Source of the DNA: JADHLJ01 sp038116915
Lineage (GTDB): Bacteria > Pseudomonadota > Alphaproteobacteria > Thalassobaculales > Thalassobaculaceae
Assembly: GCA_038116915.1 (NCBI GenBank)
Contig: JAYOEU010000001.1
Span: forward strand, 107,431-171,430
Direction: 5' to 3'
Length of the DNA stretch: 64,000 nucleotides
Under the pieces are notes generated by a model. It was not told the origin of the DNA. It did no database searches and saw only the letters and a list, made by a program, of their open reading frames with translations. The translations under genes and the position numbers were made by a program. This document shows, piece after piece, positions 17,948-31,634 of the stretch; positions within the stretch are counted from its first letter, which is position 1; every line of letters begins with the position of its first letter.

Positions 17948-18781
17948 ATGAGCGGCGTGGGTGGCGGTGAAGATGCGGGCCTGGTTGCGTTGTTCGAATC
18001 CCATGCCGGCAACAAGAGCGACAAATGGAGCCACTATCCGGAGATCTTCGAGCGCCATCTTGCCCAGTTGCGCGGCAAGCCGGTTTCATTGCTCGAGATC
18101 GGGGTCTTCAACGGCGGTTCCCTTCAGATCTGGCGGCGCTATTTCGGTGCCGAGGCGAGAATTGTCGGGGTTGATATCGATCCGACCAGTTCGCTGCTTA
18201 TCGAGGACGAGGCGGAGATCGTCATCGGAGACCAGGCGGATCCCGCGTTCCTCGAGAACCTGAAGGCGCGGATGCCGCGATTGGATGTGGTCATCGACGA
18301 CGGCGGTCACCATGCCCACCAGCAGGTCGCGACCTTCGAGGCCCTGTATCCGCATCTCTCGGATGGCGGGATCTATATCGTCGAGGATCTCCATACCAGC
18401 TATTGGCCGCATTTCGGCGGCGGCTTCGGGCGGGAGTCGTTCATCGAACGGGCGAAACGCATGATCGACCTGTTGCACGAGTGGTATTGGTACAACCCGA
18501 ATTTCAATACCTACATCAACCCGCTATCCGAGCGGGAACAGCCGATGCCGGTCGGAGATTTCGCCAAGTCCACCTTCGGGCTGCACTTCTATGACAGCAT
18601 GCTGGTGATCGAGAAACGCGCCCAGCACGAGCCCTGGTTGCGTCTCTATGGCCAGATCAGTCGGGAGGAGGTGCTGCGGAAACGGGCGCAACGAACCCTC
18701 GAAGAGGGCGGGGACGACAATGACGGCCTGCCNNNNNNNNNNGGGTCGTTCCTGGAACTTGATGGGATTTTGAAAAGATGA
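17948..18781 (+). CDS. Class I SAM-dependent methyltransferase (crosses assembly gap)
   Basis: The gene encodes roughly 275 residues of a Rossmann-fold methyltransferase of the cephalosporin-hydroxylase-like/Methyltransf_24 type. The SAM motif is SLLEIGVFNGGSLQIWRRYF, and motif II region is IVGVDIDP. The catalytic-region DVVIDDGGHHAHQQ is followed by GGIYIVEDLHTSYWP. The ATG at 17948 has GGAGG eight bases upstream; an ATG at 17864 lies inside the previous gene. Ten Ns at 18733-18742 interrupt the 3' end. Ten is not a multiple of three, so the last ~16 codons and the stop at 18781 are uncertain. Substrate unknown. Confidence 0.75.
   Translation: MSGVGGGEDAGLVALFESHAGNKSDKWSHYPEIFERHLAQLRGKPVSLLEIGVFNGGSLQIWRRYFGAEARIVGVDIDPTSSLLIEDEAEIVIGDQADPAFLENLKARMPRLDVVIDDGGHHAHQQVATFEALYPHLSDGGIYIVEDLHTSYWPHFGGGFGRESFIERAKRMIDLLHEWYWYNPNFNTYINPLSEREQPMPVGDFAKSTFGLHFYDSMLVIEKRAQHEPWLRLYGQISREEVLRKRAQRTLEEGGDDNDGLXXXXGSFLELDGILKR
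18733..18742. other. Assembly gap (10 N)
   Basis: A run of exactly ten Ns inside the methyltransferase gene, most likely a scaffold-join placeholder and not a true length. The gene end and the spacing to the next gene are therefore unreliable. Confidence 0.95.
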
Positions 18782-19530
18782 GCGACGGATTGGTCAAAAC
18801 TGAATCGAGGGATCGGATCGCGCTGATCACGATCAACCGGCCTGAAAAGATGAACGCGTTGTCGAACGCGCTGGTCGCGGATCTGCGTGACGCCTTCATC
18901 CGGTACCGGGATTCGGACGACCGGTGCGCGGTGCTGACCAGTTCGGGCGACAAGGCGTTCTCGGTCGGCGCCGACATCAAGGATCCGCCGGTGGATCCCG
19001 ATCTCTGGGAATGCATGCCCGGAGTGGGCGTGATCACCGACAAGCCGGTCATCGCCGCGGTCGCCGGTTATTGTGTCGGCGGGGCCTTCTGTCTTGTGCA
19101 GTTCTGCGACATCGCCGTCGCGGCGGAAAACACGGACTTCTTCTATCCCGAGGCGCAATTGGGATTTTGCGGCGGTCTGATCGCCAGCGTGGCGGCGCGC
19201 ATCCCGCATAAGATCGCCATGGAATTCATGCTGACCGGCAAGCACTTCAGCGCCCAGCGCGCCTATGAAGTCGGGATGGTCAACCAGGTGGTGCCGGTCG
19301 GCCGGCAGGTCGAGGCGGCGATGGACTACGCGCGCATCCTTGCCGACAGCTCGCCGATGGTGGTCGGAATGCTGAAACGCTTCGTGCGTGACACGGTGAC
19401 CGCAAAGGGGCCGTCCGAACAGCACGCGCTGGCCCGGGGCGAGCTGCTGGCGATCCGGCGCAGCGAGGATCAGCAGGAAGGCGGCAAGGCCTTCCGGGAA
19501 AAGCGCAAGCCGGTCTTCAAGGGACGGTGA
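18778..19530 (+). CDS. Enoyl-CoA hydratase/isomerase family protein
   Basis: A 250-residue crotonase-fold protein. The oxyanion-hole segments are KAFSVGADIK (about residues 59-68) and GYCVGGAFCL (about 96-105). A catalytic Glu is present in YPEAQLGFCGG. The trimer-forming C-terminal helices are in place, and the length is standard. It probably hydrates or isomerises an acyl-CoA; the specific pathway is not shown by neighbours. Its ATG overlaps the apparent methyltransferase stop, but that stop lies beyond an assembly gap. Confidence 0.86.
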   Translation: MSDGLVKTESRDRIALITINRPEKMNALSNALVADLRDAFIRYRDSDDRCAVLTSSGDKAFSVGADIKDPPVDPDLWECMPGVGVITDKPVIAAVAGYCVGGAFCLVQFCDIAVAAENTDFFYPEAQLGFCGGLIASVAARIPHKIAMEFMLTGKHFSAQRAYEVGMVNQVVPVGRQVEAAMDYARILADSSPMVVGMLKRFVRDTVTAKGPSEQHALARGELLAIRRSEDQQEGGKAFREKRKPVFKGR

Positions 19531-19608
19531 GGGCGGCGTTTCCTGCCATGAGATCGCCAATTCATTTGGACGCCGATTATCTCCGCCGTCCCCGCGTGCC
19601 CCAAGCGG

Positions 19609-21054
19609 TCAGTCCGGCAGGCTCGATTCACCCATGAGATGGAGATCAACGGCCCGGGCGGCCCGGCGTCCTTCGCGGATCGCCCAGACTACCAGGGACT
19701 GGCCGCGCCGCATATCACCGGCGGCGAAGACGCCTTCGCGAGAGGTCATGTAGTTTTCCTCATCGGCGAGCACATTGCCGCGCGGGTCCTTTTCGACGCC
19801 GCAGCCGTCGACCGCGCCGTCGTGCCGGGGGTGCAGAAAGCCCATGGCCAGCAGCACCAGATCGGCCTTGATCTCGAACTCGGAGCCCGGAACCTCGGCC
19901 ATCGACATCCGTCCGTCGGGGCCGGTCTTCCATTCGTTGCGGATCAGCTCGAGGCTGGTCACCCGTCCGCCCTCACCCTTGAAGGAGCGGGTGGAGATCG
20001 ACCAGTCGCGCTCGGCGCCCTCAAGATGCGAGGAGGAGGTGCGCAGTTTCATCGGCCAGTTCGGCCAGGTCAGCGCCTTGTTCTCCATCTCGGGCGGCTT
20101 GGGCATGATCTCGATCTGGGTGACCGACGCGGCGCCCTGCCGGATCGAGGTGCCGACGCAGTCGGACCCGGTATCGCCGCCGCCGATCACCACCACATGC
20201 TTGCCGCCGGCGAGGATCGGGCGGTTATCGCCGATATGCTCCTCGGCGACCTGGCGGTTCTGCTGGGTCAGGAAGTCCATGGCGAAGTGGATGCCGTCAA
20301 GCTCGCGTCCAGGTGTCGTTTCCATGTCGCGGGGCACTTCGGACCCGCCGGTCAGCACCACCGCGTCGTGATCCCTTAGGACCTCGTCGACCGAGATCGT
20401 GACGCCGACCTCGACATTGGAGCGGAATTCCACGCCTTCGGCCAGCATCTGCGACAGCCGCCGGTCGATCAGATGCTTTTCAAGCTTGAAGTCGGGAATG
20501 CCGTAGCGCAGCAGCCCGCCCAACCTGGCATTGCGCTCGTACAGGGTTACCGCGTGGCCGACCCGGGCCAATTGCTGGGCGCAGGCGAGGCCGGCCGGCC
20601 CGGACCCCACGACCGCGACGCGCTTGCCGGTACGGCGGCTCGAGATCTTCGGCTCGATCCAGCCTTCCTGCCAGCCCTTGTCGATGATCGCGCATTCGAT
20701 GTTCTTGATGGTCACCGGATTGTCAGTGATGTTGAGGGTGCAGGACGCCTCGCACGGCGCCGGACAGACCCGGCCGGTGAATTCCGGAAAATTGTTGGTC
20801 GCGTGCAGCGCGTCGAGCGCCGCCCGCCAGTTCCCGTCATAGACCAGGTCGTTCCAGTCCGGGATCAGATTGTTTACCGGACATCCGTTGTGACAATAGG
20901 GAATCCCGCAATCCATGCAGCGGGCGCCCTGCTCGCGCAGTTCCGCTTCGGGCAGGGGGATGACGAATTCCTGGTAGTGCTTGATCCGCTCGGCGACCGG
21001 AGCATAGCTGCCGTCGCGCCGCGCGATCTCTTTGAAACCGGTAATCTTACCCAT
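19609..21054 (-). CDS. gltD: Glutamate synthase (NADPH) small subunit
   Basis: A 481-residue FAD protein passing electrons from NADPH to the large subunit for glutamate synthesis from glutamine and 2-oxoglutarate. The N-terminal [4Fe-4S] cysteines are seen in RCMDCGIPYCHNGCPVNN and RVCPAPCEASC. The FAD motif is VAVVGSGPAGLACAQQLARV and the NADPH motif is VVVIGGGDTGSDCVGT. A second C-terminal FAD segment is GVFAAGDMRRGQSLVVWAI. It starts two bases after gltB ends, so the two form one operon. Confidence 0.95.
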   Translation of the reverse strand: MGKITGFKEIARRDGSYAPVAERIKHYQEFVIPLPEAELREQGARCMDCGIPYCHNGCPVNNLIPDWNDLVYDGNWRAALDALHATNNFPEFTGRVCPAPCEASCTLNITDNPVTIKNIECAIIDKGWQEGWIEPKISSRRTGKRVAVVGSGPAGLACAQQLARVGHAVTLYERNARLGGLLRYGIPDFKLEKHLIDRRLSQMLAEGVEFRSNVEVGVTISVDEVLRDHDAVVLTGGSEVPRDMETTPGRELDGIHFAMDFLTQQNRQVAEEHIGDNRPILAGGKHVVVIGGGDTGSDCVGTSIRQGAASVTQIEIMPKPPEMENKALTWPNWPMKLRTSSSHLEGAERDWSISTRSFKGEGGRVTSLELIRNEWKTGPDGRMSMAEVPGSEFEIKADLVLLAMGFLHPRHDGAVDGCGVEKDPRGNVLADEENYMTSREGVFAAGDMRRGQSLVVWAIREGRRAARAVDLHLMGESSLPD

Positions 21055-21056
21055 GC

Positions 21057-25670
<4,614 letters not shown>

Positions 25671-25987
25671 GGCTTTGGTTTCCGGCCAATCGTAGTCGTT
25701 TCACCCTTTAAGGTCGCGTCCGCGGCCCGACCGGGCTTAGCCGGCCAAAGTCAACGTTGCATGGTTCGCGACCTCCTCTCGAAGGAGCCTTGACGCACCG
25801 CGCCAAACGCGCGGGTCTTATCAAGAATGCCAATTTATAGCAAATTTCCAGTTTGTCACTGCTCTGCGCGCTCGTGCGGCAATGTTAGCCGGATTCCGCA
25901 GGTTATCGCGTCTTCGCTGGTCGGGAATTTCGATAATCCGCCATATCGCGCAAAATTCGGTCAAACCCGACCTGAGCCCGGTCCGGG
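25671..25987. other. Intergenic region upstream of gltB
   Basis: A 317-base stretch between gltB and the upstream ATP-grasp gene, both on the minus strand. It contains no open frame with coding character. The middle (about 25820-25960) is more AT-rich, with TATAAA on the minus strand near 25835, so the gltBD promoter probably lies here. No riboswitch or RNA fold stands out. Confidence 0.4.
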
Positions 25988-27307
25988 TCACGCGATACGT
26001 TTCAGGATCATTGCCTTGAACGCGTTCGAGATCGCCTTGTCGTGCGGCATCTTGTAGGGAAAATTCCGGGCATGATCGAAGCTGTGCCGCATCGCGGGAT
26101 TAAGCTCGTAGATGAACAGTGATCCATCCGCATCGATGGTGAAGTCGATACCGAAGAACTCCAGACGGGTCCGCTCGGCAACGGTCTCGAGCCGAGCGAC
26201 GTTGCGGGCGCCGACATAGCTTTTCCAGTCCGCCAGAAAGCTCTTTTCCTCGGCCATCAGCGTCTCGTCGCCGCGCATGATCACCTTGCGGTTGCCGCCA
26301 TGGACGTTCCAGACCTTGTCGAGATGACAGACGACGGGGAAAAACTCGCCGTCGATATGGAACAGACGCAATTTGCGGAACAACCGGTCCTTCCAAAGGA
26401 TCTTGCGGTGCGCGATAACGAAATAGGTCGCGTTCAACCGATCCTTCACATACTCATCCAGATCGTCCCGGGATTCGATGCGCGCGAAACTGCGTCCGGT
26501 TTGGGTTCCGACACGGCGGATCAGGAACGGATGGTCGAATTCAAGCTCGTCGATCATACGGGCGACCCTGTCCGGGTCCGCGTTCTCAAATCGGACCCGT
26601 TCGGTGCGCGGGAAGATCAGACCGTCGATATCGGCGAGCCTTTCAGCATTCCTGTCCCGCGCCGTGTCGGCGACGAACTCGGGCCGGTTGATCACGGTCT
26701 CATCGGGATTTCGCGCCAGATACTCGGAGAGACTTTTGAGCGAGGAGCCCTCGACATCCGCGTCCGCAATCGTGTTCAGGATCAGTGCATGGGCCGGCAG
26801 AATATCGGGCTTGAGAATATTGCCCTTCGATATCGTGAACCGATGAACCTGAAACGGCGGATCGAGCAGGAGGAACTTGGTGGTGAAATGCCCGCCCCGC
26901 AGTTTAGTTCCGACTGAACCCTTGGAACTGCCGCTCAGCATGATGCGGATCTTATCGAATCCTCGGATCTGCAAAATCGCGGGCGGCTGTTTTTCCTCGG
27001 GAAGCTCGGCCCCGTAGGGATCAAGTTCCACCGGAACCCGGTCATAGAAATCCTGCATGATCCGCCGGCCGCGCCGCGGATGGCCGAAATAGTTCGCGAT
27101 CGCGGCCAGCCCCTTGTGAGCCTGAGGATGCGATTGATCGGCGACGGCGATCTTGGCGAATTCCAGGGATGCTTCCTGGAGCTTCTCCTGATTGAGCAGG
27201 GCCTCCGCCAGTACGGCGCGGGCGCTGAGATCCTTCTCGTCGGCTTGAAGCCTCCGTCGCGCCTCGCGTTCTCGCGTCACGTGCTTGCTGGGTGACTGTT
27301 CTGGCAC
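25988..27307 (-). CDS. TPR-containing ATP-grasp family protein
   Basis: A 439-residue protein. The first ~75 residues form helical TPR-like repeats (SARAVLAEALLNQEKLQEAS, HPQAHKGLAAIANYFGHPRR). The C-terminal half resembles an ATP-grasp fold: positively charged strands around IRRVGTQTGRSFARI and VIAHRKILWKDRLFRKLRLF, then the Mg-binding pattern Asp388 ... Glu401-Leu-Asn403 in FFGIDFTIDADGSLFIYELN. ATP-grasp enzymes join a carboxylate to an amine or thiol via an acyl-phosphate. No peptide or substrate gene lies alongside. The start is a GTG with AAAGAG close upstream. Function unknown. Confidence 0.7.
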   Translation of the reverse strand: MPEQSPSKHVTREREARRRLQADEKDLSARAVLAEALLNQEKLQEASLEFAKIAVADQSHPQAHKGLAAIANYFGHPRRGRRIMQDFYDRVPVELDPYGAELPEEKQPPAILQIRGFDKIRIMLSGSSKGSVGTKLRGGHFTTKFLLLDPPFQVHRFTISKGNILKPDILPAHALILNTIADADVEGSSLKSLSEYLARNPDETVINRPEFVADTARDRNAERLADIDGLIFPRTERVRFENADPDRVARMIDELEFDHPFLIRRVGTQTGRSFARIESRDDLDEYVKDRLNATYFVIAHRKILWKDRLFRKLRLFHIDGEFFPVVCHLDKVWNVHGGNRKVIMRGDETLMAEEKSFLADWKSYVGARNVARLETVAERTRLEFFGIDFTIDADGSLFIYELNPAMRHSFDHARNFPYKMPHDKAISNAFKAMILKRIA

Positions 27308-27586
27308 CGCGCTCTTTCCATCGACCTTCTCGTTCAGGTCACAATAATCGCCAAGGCGAATTTTGACCTGCTCCGCTTACCGGAACCAAAACTCCCACGA
27401 TTCCAGTGCCCGCACACGATCAATCCCGACATCGAATATGTCAACTTTTAGTGAAATTTAGTTGTACGTTAAATTTGTTAACAACGCATCAATCATCGGA
27501 ACCGCCGGCGGGCGGATAAAGAGCGCCGACTTTGGCGCTCGCTCGCTGGTAACTGGCGGTGATCAACGGTAACGGGAGTGCATGGC
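27308..27586. other. Intergenic region with divergent promoters
   Basis: A 279-base region between the divergent ATP-grasp and aldo/keto reductase genes. The part from about 27435 to 27490 is AT-rich, with TTGACA on the minus strand near 27438 and direct TAAATTTGTTAAC-type sequence near 27470. It is likely to hold both promoters. No gene seen. Confidence 0.35.
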
Positions 27587-28597
27587 ATGGGGTTGAATCC
27601 ATTCGGGGCGATCGCGATCGGGAGTACCGGTGTTGCCATCACCCGGTTGGGGCTGGGCGGTGTGTTCGTCGGCGGGCGCGAGTTGGATGACGGATCCAGC
27701 GCCGCCTATGAAACCGCGCTCGCCACTTTGGATCACGCCTATGACATCGGCGTCAGATACTTCGATACCGCACCCTTCTATGGCCGGGGGCGAAGCGAGA
27801 AGCGTTTCGGAAAGGTGCTTGGCCGGCGGCCTCGAAACAGTTTCGTGCTGTCCACCAAGGTCGGCCGGCTCCTGGTTCCCGACGAGCATGATCCCGGCTT
27901 TTGGGCCGAGGACGATATCCCCCACCTGGCTGCCCGCTTCGATCTGTCGCGCGACGGTATTTTACGGGCGGTGGAGGAGAGCCTCGAGCGGCACGGCCTG
28001 GGCCATGCCGAAATCCTCTATTTGCACGATCCGGATGTCGAGAACCTCGAGGATGAGGCGGTTGCAACAGCGTTTCCGACTTTGCTGGAACTGAAGGAGC
28101 AGGGGATCGTCAAGGCGATCGGAACCGGCATGAACCAATGGGAGATGCCGCTGCGGTTCCTGGAGCGGTTCGATCTCGACGTCGTCCTTCTGGCCGGCCG
28201 CTATACCTTGCTCGATCAGGTCGCCTATCCCGACTTCCTGCCGCTCTGTGCGAGCAAGGGCGTGAAGATCGTTACCGGCGGGCCGTTCAATTCGGGCATT
28301 CTCGCCGCCGCCGATCTCGACCAGCCGGTCTGGTTTAACTACCAGCGGGCCGCGCCCGAGTGGATTGCCAAGGCAAAGGCCCTAAAGCGGATCTGCGGTA
28401 ACCACGGCGTCGATCTGCGGGCCGCCGCGCTGCAGTTCCCCCTGGCGCATCCCGCCGTCGCCTCTGTCATTCCCGGCGCCGCAAGCCCAGCGCAGGTGGA
28501 GGAGAATGCGGCGCTGATCCGCGCCGACTGCCCGGCGGACCTTTGGGCGGAGATGAAGCACGAGAAACTCATCCCGCCGGACGCGCCGACGCCATGA
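27587..28597 (+). CDS. Aldo/keto reductase
   Basis: A 336-residue (alpha/beta)8 NADPH-dependent oxidoreductase, closest in pattern to D-threo-aldose 1-dehydrogenase/L-fucose dehydrogenase-like members. The catalytic Asp-Tyr pair appears in GVRYFDTAPFYGRGRSE, the catalytic Lys in VLSTKVGRLL, and the active-site His in ILYLHDPDVEN. C-terminal cofactor loop: VASVIPGAASPAQVEEN. The ATG at 27587 is preferred over a GTG at 27578, because GGGAG then lies eight bases ahead. It likely acts on a sugar or small aldehyde. Confidence 0.87.
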   Translation: MGLNPFGAIAIGSTGVAITRLGLGGVFVGGRELDDGSSAAYETALATLDHAYDIGVRYFDTAPFYGRGRSEKRFGKVLGRRPRNSFVLSTKVGRLLVPDEHDPGFWAEDDIPHLAARFDLSRDGILRAVEESLERHGLGHAEILYLHDPDVENLEDEAVATAFPTLLELKEQGIVKAIGTGMNQWEMPLRFLERFDLDVVLLAGRYTLLDQVAYPDFLPLCASKGVKIVTGGPFNSGILAAADLDQPVWFNYQRAAPEWIAKAKALKRICGNHGVDLRAAALQFPLAHPAVASVIPGAASPAQVEENAALIRADCPADLWAEMKHEKLIPPDAPTP

Positions 28598-28769
28598 TAA
28601 AGGCGGCCGCCGCCGCTCCCGTGCGGATCGCCGGAACTCCCGGAATCCGCCTCGTGCTTATTAACGATTGGCCCCTACCACGATCGGCGCGTGCGGGCTA
28701 GTCTGCGGGACAAATCAAGACTGTCCGGCGGTCAGCCGGCATAAATCACGGACATCAGGGAGTGGCTCC

Positions 28770-30431
28770 ATGAACGGGATAAACTATATCGCCCAAATCC
28801 TGAAGCAGGAGGGCGTCGAGTGGATCTCCTGTTTCCCGAGCAACCCCCTGATCAGCGCCGTCGCCAAAATCGGCATCCGACCGATCGCCTTCCGCCATGA
28901 GCGGGGCGCGATGATGGCCGCCGACGGCTACAGCCGGATCAGCGATCGTCAGCGTTTCGGCGTCGTCGCGGTGCAGTCCCAGGCCGGGGCCGAGAACATC
29001 ATGGGCGGCCTGTCGCAGGCCTTCGCCGACAACATCCCGGTCCTGGTCATGCTCGGCGGCAACAGCCTGAACCAGCTCTCGGTGCGGCCGAACTTCAATG
29101 CCGCGCAACGCATGCAAGGCTGGGCCAAGCAGATCGAGACGATCTATTCGCCGAACCAGGTGGGCGACGTGATGCGGCGAGCCTTTCATGCCCTGCGCAA
29201 TGGCAGTCCGGGGCCGGTCGTGGTCGAGTTGACCCAGGATGTGTGCAGCCAGGAGGTGCCGGAGGCGGCGCAAAACTACAAATCGCCGAAGCTTTCCCGC
29301 CAGAGCCCCGAGGCGGGCGACATCGCGGCGGCGGTCGATGCGCTGCTGAAAGCCAAGAAGCCGGTGATCTGGGCCGGGGCGGGAGTGCTCTTTTCCCGCG
29401 CGACGAAAGAACTCCGGGAATTGGCGGAACTCATCGCGACGCCGGTGTTCTGCACCATGCCGGGCAAGTCGGCGATGGATGAGCGCCATCCCCTGGCGCT
29501 CGGCGCCGGTAGTGGGACCACCACCAAGGCGGCCCATGTCTGGCTGTCGGAAAGCGATGTGCTGCTCGGGCTGGGCACAAGTCTTACCCGCTCGCCCTAT
29601 GGACAGGGCATTCGCGGCGCCAAGACCATCATCCACAACACGGTCAATCCGGACGACATCAACAAGGACGAGGCGGCGGATGTCGGCCTCGTCGGCGACA
29701 CGCTGCTGACGATCCGGGCGCTGATCGCCGAGGTGAAGGCTCGGACCGGCGGCAAGGGGGCCGGAGACCGCGCCAAGACCGAGGCCGCCGTGGCGGCGGT
29801 CAAGGCGGAGTGGATGATGGAGTGGACACCCGTTCTCAACTCCGACGAGGAGCCGCTCAGCTATTACCGGGTGATCCAGGAGTTGAACCGGAACCTGGAT
29901 CTAGAGAACAGCATCGTCACCCACGACGCCGGCGCGCCGCGTGACTCGATCGTGCCGTTTTATACCGCCACGACGCCGCACAGCTATATCGGCTGGGGCA
30001 AGACCACCCATCTCGGCTTCGGCATTCCGCTGATGATCGGCGCCAAGATGGCCGAGCCCCAAAAATTCTGTCTCAACCTCATGGGGGACGGAGCCTTCGG
30101 CATGTCCGGGACCGATCTCGAGACCGCCGCCCGGTCCGGCGCGGCGATCACCACGGTGCTGCTGAACAACAGCGCGATGGCGACCTATTCCGGACCGACC
30201 CAGGGAACCATCGGCCCGGAAGCGCGCGAGACCTACGGCGTCTCGACCATGCATGGCGATTACGCCAAGATCGCCGAGGGCATGGGCGCGGTCGGGCTCA
30301 AGGTCAACAAGGTCTCCGAGATGGGGCCGGCGCTGCATGAGGCCCGGCGGCTGAACGCCGAGGGACGCACGGTCCTGATCGAGGTTGCCGCCAATGTCGA
30401 GGAGCGCCGCTCCAGGTTTGTGCCGCGGTGA
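28770..30431 (+). CDS. Thiamine-pyrophosphate-requiring enzyme (acetolactate-synthase-like)
   Basis: A 553-residue three-domain TPP enzyme. The TPP-activating Glu is in FRHERGAMMAADGY (about residue 47). The central domain holds a dinucleotide-like fold (AKKPVIWAGAGVLFSRA). The C-terminal GDG...N metal motif is MGDGAFGMSGTDLETAARSG followed by NNSAMATY. The family covers acetolactate synthases, decarboxylases and C-C lyases; this one has no small subunit beside it. GGGAG seven bases ahead supports the ATG. It is followed at 28 bases by the thiolase-like gene and likely forms an operon with it. Confidence 0.86.
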   Translation: MNGINYIAQILKQEGVEWISCFPSNPLISAVAKIGIRPIAFRHERGAMMAADGYSRISDRQRFGVVAVQSQAGAENIMGGLSQAFADNIPVLVMLGGNSLNQLSVRPNFNAAQRMQGWAKQIETIYSPNQVGDVMRRAFHALRNGSPGPVVVELTQDVCSQEVPEAAQNYKSPKLSRQSPEAGDIAAAVDALLKAKKPVIWAGAGVLFSRATKELRELAELIATPVFCTMPGKSAMDERHPLALGAGSGTTTKAAHVWLSESDVLLGLGTSLTRSPYGQGIRGAKTIIHNTVNPDDINKDEAADVGLVGDTLLTIRALIAEVKARTGGKGAGDRAKTEAAVAAVKAEWMMEWTPVLNSDEEPLSYYRVIQELNRNLDLENSIVTHDAGAPRDSIVPFYTATTPHSYIGWGKTTHLGFGIPLMIGAKMAEPQKFCLNLMGDGAFGMSGTDLETAARSGAAITTVLLNNSAMATYSGPTQGTIGPEARETYGVSTMHGDYAKIAEGMGAVGLKVNKVSEMGPALHEARRLNAEGRTVLIEVAANVEERRSRFVPR

Positions 30432-30459
30432 CGGCGGGCAGAGCGAGAAAGGAAACGCG

Positions 30460-31629
30460 ATGAGCACCAAGGGCGTGGCCTATGTGGTGGGGGCCTACGA
30501 GCACCCGACCCGGAAGGCGACCGACAAATCGATCGCGCAGTTGCATGCCGAGGTTGCCAAGGGCGCGCTGGAGGATGCGGGGCTGACCAAGGATGACGTG
30601 GACGGGTATTTCTGCGCCTCCGACGCGCCGGGGCACGGGCCGCTCAACATGGTCGACTACATGAACCTCCGGGTCCGCCACGTCGATGCGACCAATACCG
30701 GCGGTTCCTCGCACATGATCCATGTGGCCCATGCCGCCCAGGCGATCGCCGCGGGCAAATGCTCGGTGGCGCTGATCACGCTTGCCGGCCGGCCGCGCAG
30801 CCAGGGACAGGAGCGCGGCATGATCCCGCGCGCCGACAACCCGCTGCAGGCCGACTTCCAATGGGAGAACCCGTACGGGATCACCACCGCCAACATATAC
30901 GCCATGGTCGCGATGCGGCACATGCATGAGTTCGGCACGACGAGTGAGCAACTCGCCTGGGTCAAGGTCGCGTGCTCGCACCACGCTCAACACAATCCGA
31001 ACGCGATGCTGCGGGAGGTGGTTACGGTCGAGGATGTGGTGAACTCGCCGATCATCACCGATCCGCTGCACCGGCTCGATTGCTGCGTGATCAGTGACGG
31101 CGGCGGCGCCCTGGTGGTGACCAGCAAGGAGGTCGCCAAGAGTCTGAAGCGGCCACTGGTGAAGCTGATAGGCGCCGGGGAGGCGCCGAAGGGCCAGATG
31201 GCGGGCGCCGTCGATCTCTCCTATTCCGGCGCCGCGTGGTCCGGGCCGCGCGCCTTCGCCGAGGCGGGGGTCAGCCACGCGGATATCAAATACGCTTCGA
31301 TCTATGACAGTTTCACCATCACCGTGGTCATGCAGATCGAGGATCTCGGCTTCTGCGCCAAGGGTGACGGCGGCAAGTTCGTCTCGGACGGCAACCTGAT
31401 CGCCGGAGTCGGCAAGTTCCCGATCAACACCGACGGCGGCGGGCTCTGCAACAACCATCCGATGAACCGGGGCGGCATGACCAAGGTGATCGAGGCGGTC
31501 CGTCAGCTGCGCGGCGAGGCGCATCCGGCGGTGCAGATACCCAATTGCGATATCGCTCTGGCGCATGGAACCGGCGGCGGCCTCGGCACCAGGCACGGCA
31601 GCGCCACCCTTATCTTCGAGCGGGAGTAG
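30460..31629 (+). CDS. Thiolase-like protein (SCP2/Ltp2-type) lacking the catalytic Cys
   Basis: A 389-residue thiolase-fold protein. The overall pattern is that of SCP-x/Ltp2-type thiolases, ending ALAHGTGGGLGTRHGSATLI and carrying INTDGGGLCNNHPMNRGG. The usual nucleophilic Cys loop (N-C-x-T/S-G-S) reads DATNTGGSSHM (residues 76-86) with no Cys, and the terminal CxG motif also lacks Cys. Thiolase relatives with this loss include retro-aldolases that work with a DUF35 partner. That partner is encoded 5 bases downstream. A retro-aldol or binding role is inferred; true thiolysis looks unlikely. Confidence 0.82.
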   Translation: MSTKGVAYVVGAYEHPTRKATDKSIAQLHAEVAKGALEDAGLTKDDVDGYFCASDAPGHGPLNMVDYMNLRVRHVDATNTGGSSHMIHVAHAAQAIAAGKCSVALITLAGRPRSQGQERGMIPRADNPLQADFQWENPYGITTANIYAMVAMRHMHEFGTTSEQLAWVKVACSHHAQHNPNAMLREVVTVEDVVNSPIITDPLHRLDCCVISDGGGALVVTSKEVAKSLKRPLVKLIGAGEAPKGQMAGAVDLSYSGAAWSGPRAFAEAGVSHADIKYASIYDSFTITVVMQIEDLGFCAKGDGGKFVSDGNLIAGVGKFPINTDGGGLCNNHPMNRGGMTKVIEAVRQLRGEAHPAVQIPNCDIALAHGTGGGLGTRHGSATLIFERE

Positions 31630-31634
31630 ATCCG

